DNA of 64,000 bases, from positions 2,545,501 to 2,609,500 of the forward strand of contig CP159373.1 in assembly GCA_032595685.2 (NCBI GenBank), read 5' to 3'. Made by a program: the position numbers and the translations under genes. The notes below the pieces were generated by a model, which searched no databases, had not been told where the DNA came from, and worked only from the letters and a program-made list of their open reading frames with translations. The DNA comes from Candidatus Electrothrix aestuarii (GTDB lineage Bacteria > Desulfobacterota > Desulfobulbia > Desulfobulbales > Desulfobulbaceae). Below are positions 43,086-51,126 of the stretch, in pieces. Numbering within the stretch: the first letter of the stretch is position 1; every line of letters starts with the position of its first letter.

Positions 43086-44429
43086 ATGAATGAGTCTAGT
43101 TTGTTAGGCAAAGCAAGGGCGTTGTATAAGCAGCTCTGCGAAACCGAATGGAACGCCAATATGACCGGCGTCCTTATCGCTATTTTGAGCATTTTGATTA
43201 TGGTCTGGTGGCGACCCTGGGGTGCGGTCGGTGCTATCCGTAACTGGGGTGATTGGATACTGTACGGCCTGAGTTTCGGACACACGAAGGAGCCGACAGC
43301 AGCGTTGTTCAGCTCCGGTTCCGTTATCGGTATCGGGTTTGTCGGCGGTTCCTTTCTTTCCGCCTGCCTTGGCGGTCAGTTCGCCTTCCGTTTTCCTCCG
43401 TACCGTGAGGTAGTGAAGGCCATTATTGCCGGTATCCTTATGGGCGTTGGTTCTGCTTTGGCCGGTGGTTGTAATGTAGGTGGTATGTATAATGCATTGG
43501 GGAATTTGGCTGCAAATGGTTTTTCCATGTGGCTCGGTATTGTGATCGGCGTTATCCTCGGGCTGTGGCTGCTCTATAAAGAAATGGAGTATATCACCTG
43601 GGGCTCAAGCGGAGCCTGGACTGTTGAGGTCCCTCGTTTTGCCCAAACTTTGGTTGGGCTTGGTGCCCTTGCCGCCCTGATCTGGGGTGCATATCAGTAC
43701 AGCGGATATGATGGGGATCATGATGTCGATTACGCAGCCTCTTTGTCCGGTATCCTGTTAATTGCTGCCGGTCTCGGTTATTCCATGCATCGTGGGCGTT
43801 GGTGCATGATTCAGGGCTTCCGTGAGCCGCACATGACCGGTGACTGCACCTTGGCAAAATCTGTGGCCCTGTCTATCTTTATCCTGGCTATCGGCGGTGC
43901 TGTTGTAAAATTCGCAGTGCCGTACAGCAATGAGGGCGTGCCTGTTCTGGCACCTGTGAACTACGTGCGCGGAACCTTTGGTTGGGTTGGTATTGTTGGT
44001 GGTTTCCTGTTCGGGCTGGGCGGTATGCTGGCTGGCGGCTGCGGGTCAGGTACCCTCTGGCGCGTGGGCGAAGGCCAGATCAAGCTCTGGATCGTGGTGC
44101 CGTTTTTCGGTATTGCCAATGCCCTGATGGATAAATGGTTCAAGGGGATGGAGTTTGAGATCGGAGGAGCAAAATTGAACGATCTGATGGTTCAGGCTAA
44201 ATTAGGCCTCATCGGTTACGATGTCGAGGAAATTCGGGAGGCCATTGAGGATGCTGAAACCATCACTATTACGGGTATTGAGAAGGCTGGTTACCTGGGT
44301 AAGTATATCTACATGCCTGATGCTATGGGATATGGCTGGACCCTTGGTCTGATCGCCCTGAGCATGGCAGTATGGTACATCATTGTTACCTGGAACGAGG
44401 ACAGTAATAAGCTGATCGTTCCTATGTGA
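43086..44429 (+). CDS. YeeE/YedE-family sulfur transport protein
   Basis: 447 residues and about 12 spans in two sulf_transp halves. Conserved Cys motifs: LAGGCNVGGMYN, RGRWCMIQGFREP and LAGGCGSGTLWR. Homologues (TsuA/YeeE) import thiosulfate or related sulfur compounds, handing sulfur to a TusA-type carrier. Here the tusA operon is divergent next door, which supports a shared task. The N-terminal MNESSLLGKARAL extension of ~30 residues is typical of selenium/sulfur YedE proteins. Confidence 0.9.
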   Translation: MNESSLLGKARALYKQLCETEWNANMTGVLIAILSILIMVWWRPWGAVGAIRNWGDWILYGLSFGHTKEPTAALFSSGSVIGIGFVGGSFLSACLGGQFAFRFPPYREVVKAIIAGILMGVGSALAGGCNVGGMYNALGNLAANGFSMWLGIVIGVILGLWLLYKEMEYITWGSSGAWTVEVPRFAQTLVGLGALAALIWGAYQYSGYDGDHDVDYAASLSGILLIAAGLGYSMHRGRWCMIQGFREPHMTGDCTLAKSVALSIFILAIGGAVVKFAVPYSNEGVPVLAPVNYVRGTFGWVGIVGGFLFGLGGMLAGGCGSGTLWRVGEGQIKLWIVVPFFGIANALMDKWFKGMEFEIGGAKLNDLMVQAKLGLIGYDVEEIREAIEDAETITITGIEKAGYLGKYIYMPDAMGYGWTLGLIALSMAVWYIIVTWNEDSNKLIVPM

Positions 44430-44456
44430 TATCTCGCTGATCCAACGGTGTTTTTT

Positions 44457-44497
44457 AAGGTCGCAATATCCAGGCGGGTATTGCGGCCTTTTTTTAT
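44457..44497 (+). terminator. Rho-independent terminator after yedE
   Basis: AAGGTCGCAATA-TCCAGGCGGG-TATTGCGGCCTT stem followed by TTTTTTA. Confidence 0.88.
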
Positions 44498-44536
44498 AGA
44501 GATGAATGATGCTGTCACGAAGAATATTTGGTAGAG

Positions 44537-45136
44537 ATGAAGCAAAGAGAAATTTTACGAAAAGAACGACTTGCTGCGCGGGATCAGTTGGAAGCAAGCC
44601 AGCGTCGAAGCAAGAGCGAGCATATACAGGCACGGCTCCTTGAACAGCCGATTATACATGATGCAGGGCATCTCTTTGTCTATGTTCATTTTCGCAGTGA
44701 GGTTGAAACCCTGCGTCTGATTGAGCACTGTCTCGCCGCAGGAAAAAAAGTTTCCGTCCCGGTGACCCTGCGTAAAGAATCACGGCTTCTGGCTGTGCAG
44801 CTCACTGACCCGGCAACACAGCTGGCACCGGGCTGCTTCGGAATACTGGAGCCGACAGCAGAGCAGATTACCCGGGCAACCATTGATCCGGCAGGTATTG
44901 AGGCTGTTCTTGTGCCGGGCTCGGTTTTTGATTCCTGCGGCGGCCGGCTGGGATATGGAGGGGGGTATTATGATCGTTTTCTGACCCAGGATGCTCCTCA
45001 GGCTCGGCGGATCGGGTTGGCCTATTCTTTGCAAATGGTTGAGCAGGTGCCGATGGAGGCGCATGACCAATATATGGATATGCTTATTACTGAACAGCAG
45101 ATATATGACTGCAGAAACCTGCGGGAGGGGATGTGA
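44537..45136 (+). CDS. 5-formyltetrahydrofolate cyclo-ligase
   Basis: 199 residues from ATG 44537. KQREILRKERLAARDQ at the start and the C-terminal GGGYYDRFL (LGYGGGYYDRFL) are the family's nucleotide and folate motifs. It converts 5-formyl-THF to 5,10-methenyl-THF. Its stop overlaps the start of the next gene (ATGTGATG). Confidence 0.92.
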   Translation: MKQREILRKERLAARDQLEASQRRSKSEHIQARLLEQPIIHDAGHLFVYVHFRSEVETLRLIEHCLAAGKKVSVPVTLRKESRLLAVQLTDPATQLAPGCFGILEPTAEQITRATIDPAGIEAVLVPGSVFDSCGGRLGYGGGYYDRFLTQDAPQARRIGLAYSLQMVEQVPMEAHDQYMDMLITEQQIYDCRNLREGM

Positions 45137-46203
45137 TGCGGAAAACAGGAGTGTATAGAGATAATCTCTTTTTGGAGCATCAGACCAGTAGCAGCCACCC
45201 GGACTCACCGGATCGCTTGCGGATTATTTATGAGGTCCTGGATAATGGTCACACCGCAGACAATTTTATTTTTCCCGATTTTAAACCGGTCTCGGATGAG
45301 ATTCTCCATATGAATCATTCTCCGATCATGGTGGATCGGGTAGCATCAACAAAGGGCCGGGGGATTGAGTATTTGGATTCTGATACCCAGACCTCAGCCC
45401 GTTCCTATGAAGCAGCCTGCCTTGCTGCCGGTGCCCTGATAGACGGTATTGCCCGTATTAACCGAGGGGAGCTGGATAATGCCTTTTGTCTGGTGCGTCC
45501 TCCGGGACATCATGCGGAGTGGGGCGAGTCTGGTGGCTTCTGTCTCTTTAATAATGTGGCAATAGCTGCGCGCTGGGCCATGCAGGAGCTTGGGATGCAG
45601 CGTATCCTGATTTTGGATTGGGATCTGCATCACGGTAACGGCACCCAGAATAGTTTTTATGATAGCGATAAGGTGCTGTATCTCTCCAGTCATCAATATC
45701 CTTTTTTTCCGGGCACCGGGGCTTTTCCAGAGATAGGGAATGGCGATGGGGAAGGATTTACTTTTAATATCCCGCTTGCCGGTGGGGAAGGGGATATGGA
45801 GTTCGCTCGGATCGTGAATGAATTGGTCGTTCCTCTAGCCCGAGCGTACCAGCCTGAACTGATTTTGATCTCCTGCGGTTTTGACATACACAGTGATGAT
45901 CCCTTAGGGGGAATGGAGGTTACATCGGCTGGTTTTGCCTGGATGACCCGCCAGCTGATCGCTGTGGCTGAGGAAGTCTGTCAGGGAAAGATATTATTTA
46001 CTCTGGAAGGAGGATATGATCTGGGAGCCATGCGAGATGGAAGTCTTGCTGTATTAGCGGAACTTTGTGGAAAGGAACTCAGGTGCGGATACCATACGAA
46101 TCTTTCCGATGAGGAGGCAGCCCAGTTTGCCTCTTCAGCAGTGCCCTGTCAGGCTTTAGATTATATTCTTGATATTGTCAGGCATTACTGGGAAAAGATC
46201 TAG
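45136..46203 (+). CDS. Histone-deacetylase-family amidohydrolase
   Basis: 355 residues. RPPGHHAEWGESGGFCLFNNVAIAA, ILDWDLHHGNGTQ and EGGYDLGA are the zinc-site and active-site motifs of the HDAC/AcuC/acetylpolyamine amidohydrolase family. Zn ligands Asp and His of DLHHGNG and the Asp in SCGFDIHSDDPLG are visible. The substrate may be acetylated proteins or polyamines. Translationally coupled to the cyclo-ligase gene. Confidence 0.93.
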   Translation: MRKTGVYRDNLFLEHQTSSSHPDSPDRLRIIYEVLDNGHTADNFIFPDFKPVSDEILHMNHSPIMVDRVASTKGRGIEYLDSDTQTSARSYEAACLAAGALIDGIARINRGELDNAFCLVRPPGHHAEWGESGGFCLFNNVAIAARWAMQELGMQRILILDWDLHHGNGTQNSFYDSDKVLYLSSHQYPFFPGTGAFPEIGNGDGEGFTFNIPLAGGEGDMEFARIVNELVVPLARAYQPELILISCGFDIHSDDPLGGMEVTSAGFAWMTRQLIAVAEEVCQGKILFTLEGGYDLGAMRDGSLAVLAELCGKELRCGYHTNLSDEEAAQFASSAVPCQALDYILDIVRHYWEKI

Positions 46204-46370
46204 TTTTCATCTCGGCCTCTCGGGCCGAGATAATAAAGCCTGAAAGTTCTGTCCCGGCCTTGAAAGACCGGGCTATTCTCGGCAGTCCCTTCGGGACGAT
46301 GTTTTCCCTCAGCCCCAGAGGGGCGGCAGGAAATAGCCCACTGTTTTAACGGTGGGTATAGGGGGGGGGA
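46204..46370. repeat. REP-like cluster of hairpins
   Basis: Stems follow each other: CTCGGCC/GGCCGAG-ATAATAAA (46211-46237, second copy of the repeat at 12117), CCCGGC/GACCGGG (46254-46272), GTCCC/GGGAC, CAGCCCC/GGGGCGG (46310-46327) and CCCACTG/ACGGTGGG. The arrangement resembles intergenic REP-type palindrome clusters widespread in bacteria. A run of nine to ten G follows. Confidence 0.65.
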
Positions 46371-46647
46371 AATTTCAAGTCTTACCTGTGCTGAGTATAA
46401 CGTATGAGAAAGGGGGCATTCAGTCCCCTTTTGCTTTGCTCCTTCCTTGCTTTTTCGCCCTATCTTTCTTCCGTACTTTGCCTTGGGTGAACCAGATATT
46501 CGACAGCTCTTCTTGTCGAGTTTTTCTGGATTGATCGTATCTTTCTGATGTCACATGTATATTTTTTACCCATTTTCAAGTGGAGGAAGATAATAATTTA
46601 TTTCAAGGGTAACGAGCTTGTTTCTTTCGTTATATGAACTTTTTTTC

Positions 46648-46676
46648 TTGACGCCTGCTGATGGTGTGGGTATATT
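46648..46676 (+). promoter_or_regulatory. Sigma-70 promoter of the riboswitch transcript
   Basis: TTGACG, 17 bases, TATATT. A strong -35/-10 pair with transcription expected near 46683, ~140 bp before the riboswitch core. Confidence 0.75.
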
Positions 46677-46772
46677 TTATACATCAAGGGTGAGGAAGAA
46701 AAAGAGTCCGAGAGAAAAAATCATAACCGGACATAGTCATGCGCCTCGCCTGTCTTTCATCATAACAATGAG

Positions 46773-46903
46773 GCAACGAACGCTTTAAGCCGTTGCCCAG
46801 CTTTTCTGGTTGGCACCAGAAAGTTGATAAAGCCACAGCCGTCGTGAGACGGTGTCGGAAAGCCACGGGTCTCCAGCGGGGAGATAGCCGGGTCGCCTAC
46901 TTT
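46773..46903 (+). ncRNA. Probable GEMM-I (cyclic-dinucleotide) riboswitch
   Basis: Two leader hairpins (GGCAACG..CGTTGCC at 46773-46798 and CTGGT-TGGC-ACCAG at 46806-46819) precede the core 46828-46899. The core has CCGTC-GTGA-GACGG with a GNRA tetraloop, then GGAAAGCCACGGGTCTCC ... GGAGATAGCCGGGTCGCC. This order of tetraloop hairpin, AAAGCCACGGG and ATAGCCGGGTNGCC matches c-di-GMP-I (GEMM) RNAs as I know them from Geobacter-like bacteria. Ligand (c-di-GMP or cGAMP) cannot be read with certainty. Confidence 0.7.
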
Positions 46904-46925
46904 TCCCCCTTACCAGGAGGTTGTT

Positions 46926-47105
46926 ATGAACACTCCACACATATTTTCCACTTGTATTGCCCGTATTATTGATTGGTCAATACGTCTTTTGAGACGCTTT
47001 CGTTCATATGGAAGCGGACATTTTTCTTCAGAATTAGTTCCAGCTTTTACTTTTCATCAGGGCAAGCCTGTTCCTGTTCGTGTTGATATCAGAAGGTTCC
47101 GGTAA
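46926..47105 (+). CDS. 59-residue ORF under the riboswitch
   Basis: MNTPHIFSTCIARIIDWSIR... VPVRVDIRRFR, 59 residues, after a strong CCAGGAGGTTGTT site and 25 bp behind the riboswitch core. Basic (Arg-rich) with an amphipathic start; no family recognised. It could be a small regulatory protein or a leader peptide; no larger gene follows within 125 bp except the PIN/antitoxin pair. Confidence 0.65.
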   Translation: MNTPHIFSTCIARIIDWSIRLLRRFRSYGSGHFSSELVPAFTFHQGKPVPVRVDIRRFR

Positions 47106-47233
47106 GATTTTTAGAGAAGTTTTCTGAAAATAATTCCGATAGGTGACCTGCTTCAGGATGAGGATCCTGATGAACGCAACCCGTCTGCGCAGCCCTTGTG
47201 TAGCTGGGGAAAGAGAGAGTGAAGAGGTAATGT

Positions 47234-47662
47234 ATGAATGTCTATTTGGATAATTGTTGTATAAACAGGCTGTTCGATGATCAGTCAGACCGCCGTATCC
47301 GTTTTGAATCCGAGGCTGTGAAGTTGATTCTGTCGCTTTGTGAACAGCGGCGTTGGCATAATGTTGCCCAGTTTGAGATAGATCAGATTCCTGATGAGGA
47401 CAGAAGGAAGAAAATGCAACTGCTTTGTAGGCAGTCCGATGATGTTATCACGATAGACAGGAGTATCTCGGCACGGGCAAAGGAATTGGAGAAAAAAGGA
47501 ATCCAGGCCTTTGATGCACTGCATCTGGCCTGTGCAGAGGATGGTGCCGATGTCTTTTTGACTGTAGATGATAAGCTGCTCAAGCAGGCATTGCGCATTG
47601 AGGACTTGAAGGTGCCGGTCAACAACCCGGTTGTATGGCTTATAACAGAGGAATTGGTATGA
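47234..47662 (+). CDS. PIN-domain protein
   Basis: 142 residues. MNVYLDNCCINRLFDD (first Asp), FDALHLACAEDGADVFLTVDDKLL (Asp residues of the active site): a PIN ribonuclease of the toxin type. Ribosome-binding site GAAGAGGTA. Its stop overlaps the ATG of the small partner gene (ATGA), so the toxin-like gene comes first. Confidence 0.85.
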   Translation: MNVYLDNCCINRLFDDQSDRRIRFESEAVKLILSLCEQRRWHNVAQFEIDQIPDEDRRKKMQLLCRQSDDVITIDRSISARAKELEKKGIQAFDALHLACAEDGADVFLTVDDKLLKQALRIEDLKVPVNNPVVWLITEELV

Positions 47663-47847
47663 AGATAGTAGATGGCAAAGTACAATGGGCAGGACTTGAG
47701 GCTGGCTGTAGAAATATCAGTACGATAGAATTAATTCGTTATCTCCAGAAAGTTGACAGTGGTTCCGGGGATTATGTACAGGATCGGCAGGAATGGCAGC
47801 AGGAGTACACTGTTGATATGCTGCTTGGTGCTGTCGATCAAGGGTAG
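47659..47847 (+). CDS. Small partner protein of the PIN gene
   Basis: 62 residues from ATG 47659 (overlapping the PIN stop by 4 bp), after GAGGAATTG. MKIVDGKVQWAGLEAGCRNISTIELIRYLQ ... EEYTVDMLLGAV-like sequence, acidic at the C terminus. The position suggests an antitoxin in reversed order, but I recognise no antitoxin family. Confidence 0.65.
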   Translation: MKIVDGKVQWAGLEAGCRNISTIELIRYLQKVDSGSGDYVQDRQEWQQEYTVDMLLGAVDQG

Positions 47848-47853
47848 GAGGAA

Positions 47854-47898
47854 GGGGCCGCCTCCTGTACCGTGTAGCAGGAGGCGGTCTTTTTTGCT
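47854..47898. terminator. Bidirectional terminator
   Basis: CCGCCTCCTG-TACCGTGTAG-CAGGAGGCGG followed by TCTTTTTTG; ends the PIN operon. Confidence 0.85.
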
Positions 47899-47969
47899 TC
47901 ACCCGCCATCTCTTCTCATCCTTCCTGATTTTCGAATCTTCTCCTTTATCCTCTCTTGGCTCTGAATTC

Positions 47970-48263
47970 TCATCGAAAACTTAATGTCTTGCTTGACATA
48001 GGGACTGTAACGGTTTTAAATCTTTCTTTTTTCATTAGAACATCCCAGTCATCCTGAGCAACCGGCTCCAGCGGATCATCATAGCGGAGCACGGAATTAC
48101 GGAGTTCCTCCAGGACGCTCTGTGGTTTATTGGGCAATGGAGATATTTTCAGGACAGGTTTTCCGTGATCTGTGATGATCAGCTCCTCACCTTTTTCCTG
48201 TATTTCCCCGAAATACTTGAGTGCCTGGAGCTTAAAGCGTGATTTTGAAATCTTTTCGGGCAT
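47970..48263 (-). CDS. Phd/YefM-type antitoxin, no toxin partner
   Basis: 97 residues. ISKSRFKLQALKYFGEIQEKGEELIITDHGKPVLKISPL is typical of Phd/YefM. It ends 70 bp before the bidirectional terminator, and no toxin frame lies downstream. The last ~20 residues (KTVTVPMSSKTLSFR) do not resemble the usual antitoxin end, so a deletion may have removed the toxin and fused unrelated sequence. Orphan antitoxin. Confidence 0.8.
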   Translation of the reverse strand: MPEKISKSRFKLQALKYFGEIQEKGEELIITDHGKPVLKISPLPNKPQSVLEELRNSVLRYDDPLEPVAQDDWDVLMKKERFKTVTVPMSSKTLSFR

Positions 48264-48486
48264 TATGTTCCTCTTTGGATTGATTTCTCTATTATGACTA
48301 TGTTAGCTTGGTCATGTCCCTGTATCAAGAAGTTTCCCTGATCGGAGATGGATCTCCGGGCTGTTTCTTATCGGGCGTTCCTTGCCGGATAAAATAACGT
48401 CACGGCGGAAAGATACGAGTAAAGCCTGCTGTTTTAGTAGTGGCTATTCTTTCGGTAAAAGGAAACATCCTTTGGTCTCGGGAGTT
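48264..48486. other. Intergenic region before the tandem repeats
   Basis: No supported gene, although the plus-strand frame of the repeat region reaches back to 48382. Confidence 0.35.
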
Positions 48487-48798
48487 CTTTTGTTTTTTAA
48501 GAGAGACACTGTGCTCGTCAAAAGTGCCTTTGCTCTTCTTGCTAGAGGTCGTTCTCTTGTTAAGAGGGGCTCTCCATTTTTAAAAAGAGCTTGTTCTCTT
48601 CTTGAGAGAGGTGCTTCTCTTGTCAAGAGAGGTCGTCCTTTTGTTAAGAGAGCTTGTTCTTTCCATGCGAGAGGTTCTTCTTTTGTCAAAAGAGTCGCTA
48701 CTTTTCTTAAGAGAAGCCTCACTTTTTTCAAGAGAGGTACCTCTCTTGTCGCGAGAAGCAGTCCATTTTTAAAAAGTGGTGCCTCTTTTTAAGAGAGG
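48487..48798. repeat. About 15 tandem 21-bp repeats with an internal palindrome
   Basis: Units such as CTCTTGTCAAGAGAGGT(N)CTT repeat with a 21-bp period. Most contain an inverted repeat CTCTTG-N-CAAGAG. Because 21 is a multiple of three, both strands keep open frames: LVKRGSP-like heptads on the plus strand and LLTRERP-like heptads on the minus strand. No spacers, so not CRISPR. Confidence 0.85.
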
Positions 48799-48993
48799 AG
48801 ATCGCCCCGGAAAGAAGGTAGCGCCTGTTGAAAGTAAGATACCCTTTCCCCCGGTAAATGAATCTGAACGCCAAAGACAGGGAAGTTGCAAAGAATACTA
48901 TTGAATCGGGAGAGGGGTGATGGTAAACAAGTTAGACCTGATAAGATCAGGCCGAAAAAATAAACGAGAGATTTGACCTGTGCGAGTACCTGT
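48799..48993. other. Spacer between the repeats and the retron-like RNA
   Basis: Contains a hairpin CCTGAT-AAG-ATCAGG near 48936-48951 and two direct copies of CCTGTGCGAGTA (48977-49000) that partly duplicate the a1 sequence. The 95-residue minus-strand frame here is not credible. Confidence 0.4.
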
Positions 48994-49157
48994 GCGAGTA
49001 CTTGTGATTCTAATTGCTCTTTATGGTCGTTCCAGCCATAAACCATGAGGGACCTTTGAGATCTACTGATAGCCATTTAGCGGACAGGGAGACTGTTTGA
49101 TGTTCGCTACAGTAGCTTACCGTTTTGGAATGTATGAATTGTTTCACAAGTATTCGC
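48994..49157 (+). ncRNA. Candidate retron msr-msd RNA
   Basis: a1 GCGAGTACTTGTGA (48994-49007) pairs with a2 TCACAAGTATTCGC (49144-49157) over 14 bp, with one G-U pair, and AATT/AATT extends the stem. Behind a1 come TTATGG/CCATAA (49021-49041), an msr-like hairpin, and CTACTG (49063-49068)/CAGTAG (49110-49115) enclosing TAGCGGACA/TGTTCGCTA (49078-49109), an msd-like hairpin. It ends 14 bp before the reverse-transcriptase ATG. This layout (a1, msr hairpins, msd hairpin, a2, RT) is that of retrons. Confidence 0.75.
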
Positions 49158-49171
49158 CTTTTTAATCTGCA

Positions 49172-50743
49172 ATGACACTGAAAGCCTCTGCAACTGAGTT
49201 GTCGAAGAAATTTTTTAGCTTGAACGCTCCAGCAGATGTTGCGGACCTTTTGGAATTCAAAAACTATGATTTCCTGAAGTATATTCTCTTTGTTGCATCT
49301 CGTCGTAAAAGATATTCCGAACGCGTTATCCCGAAAAAACGAGGTGGCGAGCGGAAACTGCTTATCCCATGCAGAGAACTAAAGCTGGTGCAGCATAGAT
49401 TATTGCAGGTATTGCAAGTCATCTATCAGCCAAAGCGTTCTGTGCGTGGGTTTACCTTCGGGGAATGTATCGTTTCAAATGCCAGAGATCATGTGGGCAA
49501 GAGATATGTCTTGAATGTTGATCTGAAGGATTTCTTTCCATCTATTCATTTCGGGAAAGTACGTGGGATGTTTATGAGTTATCCGTATTCTCTCAATGAT
49601 AAGGTTGCTACAGTATTAGCCCAGATATGCTCTCTGCAAACTGAACTTCCTCAAGGTGCTCCTACCTCTCCTATCATATCCAACATGATATGTGCTAAGC
49701 TGGATAGCCAATTAACACGACTTGCCAAGAAAAACGGATGTTATTACACAAGATATGCTGATGACTTGACGTTCTCCACATCCAGGAAAGCATTTCCGTT
49801 GTCTCTTGCAGAAACAGACGAAAACCAGCGGGTGATAGCGGGAAAGAAGCTGGAAAAAATAATTGGAGAGAATAGGTTTACAATCAATCCTGAAAAGATT
49901 CGTTTGCAAACCCGATACGGTCATCAGGAAGTAACCGGACTTACGGTGAACAAGAAAGTTAATGTTAAGCGGAAAAGCGTTCGTCAGGTACGAGCAATGC
50001 TTCATGACTGGGAAACGAATGGGTATGAAGCGGCAGAATCTAAGCATCGCAAATACAACTATAAGTCTCTATATGATGGATCATATAAGCCATCCTTCCA
50101 TAAAGTAGTTAAAGGTAAGATTGAATTCATCGGGATGGTTCGGGGGAAAGATGATAGTATTTATATTCGCCAGAACAACAAAGCACAAAAACTTGAGTTG
50201 AGAGATGAGTTGTCGCCCCGATTATTTTCATTTATCGAACCGCCTGAGAATGAGAACGAGAAGGTTGTTCAGCTGATAAAAGCAGGGGAAAAGGATGAGG
50301 TTGAGTTTAAAGAGTCTGCTTATCTAAATAGACATACCGGCAAGGAAAATAAAGAATTACGGTTAAAGATTTCTGAAGAACTCGCGGCATTTATGAATAC
50401 CCATCCAGAAGGAACTCTGCTTATCGGGGTTAAAGATTCGGGAGAAGTTATTGGAATAGAGCGAGAGTATAAAACAGCGAATCCGCAGAAAGGTAACTGG
50501 GATGGTTACAAATTAGCCCTGAGCGATACCTTAAATCGAAATATGGAGAAAGGAAATATTCACGATTTCTATACAATAACTCGGAGTTCAGTATATGGTA
50601 GGGATATTTGCTGTATTCGTACCCGAAAGGTCGATTCTCCCGTGCTTGTCAAAGATAAATTGTTTCATCGTGTCGGTACGCAATGCAAGCAAATAAAGGG
50701 TGAAAACATCATTAAATTCATTCAGGATTTCAATCAATCCTAA
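49172..50743 (+). CDS. Retron-type reverse transcriptase fused to an AlbA_2/Schlafen-like domain
   Basis: 523 residues. RT part (~1-345): motif X NARDH (103-107, NAxxH), metal-site VDLKDFF (116-122), LPQGAPTSP (156-166 area), catalytic YADD (195-198) and VTG (254-256), all hallmarks of retron RTs. A second domain (~372-508) begins GEKDEVEFKES and has TLLIGVKDSGEVIGIE and FHRVGTQCK, the pattern of AlbA_2 (Schlafen AlbA-type, putative nucleic-acid binding). Retron RTs are normally ~300-350 residues, so the tail is a fused effector candidate. The candidate msr-msd RNA lies immediately upstream. The gene is single, followed by gatC. Confidence 0.9.
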   Translation: MTLKASATELSKKFFSLNAPADVADLLEFKNYDFLKYILFVASRRKRYSERVIPKKRGGERKLLIPCRELKLVQHRLLQVLQVIYQPKRSVRGFTFGECIVSNARDHVGKRYVLNVDLKDFFPSIHFGKVRGMFMSYPYSLNDKVATVLAQICSLQTELPQGAPTSPIISNMICAKLDSQLTRLAKKNGCYYTRYADDLTFSTSRKAFPLSLAETDENQRVIAGKKLEKIIGENRFTINPEKIRLQTRYGHQEVTGLTVNKKVNVKRKSVRQVRAMLHDWETNGYEAAESKHRKYNYKSLYDGSYKPSFHKVVKGKIEFIGMVRGKDDSIYIRQNNKAQKLELRDELSPRLFSFIEPPENENEKVVQLIKAGEKDEVEFKESAYLNRHTGKENKELRLKISEELAAFMNTHPEGTLLIGVKDSGEVIGIEREYKTANPQKGNWDGYKLALSDTLNRNMEKGNIHDFYTITRSSVYGRDICCIRTRKVDSPVLVKDKLFHRVGTQCKQIKGENIIKFIQDFNQS

Positions 50744-50771
50744 TATTGTCCTTCAAGAACAAAACAAGACT

Positions 50772-51059
50772 ATGAAAATAACCAAACAAGAAGTAGAACG
50801 GGTGGCCGCACTGGCCCGCCTGGAGTTAAGCGAAGAGGAAATCGAGAAGCTGACCCCTCAATTGGATCATATCCTCAGCTATGTGGCCAAGCTGGACGAG
50901 CTGGACACCGAAGGTGTACCGGTGACCACCCATACCCAGAGCGTGACCAACGCTTTTCGGGAGGATGAGGTCCGGGAATCCCTGCCACGTGAGAAGGCGC
51001 TTTCCAATACTGCCAAAGAGAATGGCGAGGCCTTTGTGGTACCCAAGGTTGTGGGCTGA
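50772..51059 (+). CDS. gatC: Aspartyl/glutamyl-tRNA amidotransferase subunit C
   Basis: 95 residues from ATG 50772. KITKQEVERVAALARLELSEEEIEKLTPQLDHILSYVAKLDELDTEGVPVTTHTQ is the standard GatC sequence; PREKALSNTAKENGEAFVVPKVV ends it. It stabilises GatA in making Gln-tRNA or Asn-tRNA. gatA and gatB are not next to it. Followed by its own terminator. Confidence 0.95.
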   Translation: MKITKQEVERVAALARLELSEEEIEKLTPQLDHILSYVAKLDELDTEGVPVTTHTQSVTNAFREDEVRESLPREKALSNTAKENGEAFVVPKVVG

Positions 51060-51077
51060 AGAGCGTGTGAAGAAGTA

Positions 51078-51120
51078 CAACCGTGCTGATTAATGCAGCA
51101 CGGTTGACGTGTTTTTTTTT
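51078..51120 (+). terminator. Rho-independent terminator after gatC
   Basis: CAACCGTGCTG-ATTAATG-CAGCACGGTTG, then ACGTG and nine T. Confidence 0.92.
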
Positions 51121-51126
51121 GGGCTC

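Noticed and set aside
48487-48798. CRISPR array
   Set aside because: The 21-bp units are directly tandem with no unique spacers, and no cas genes are present.
48789-49076. 95-residue minus-strand frame
   Set aside because: Overlaps the candidate retron RNA and repeats; no ribosome-binding site; composition not protein-like.
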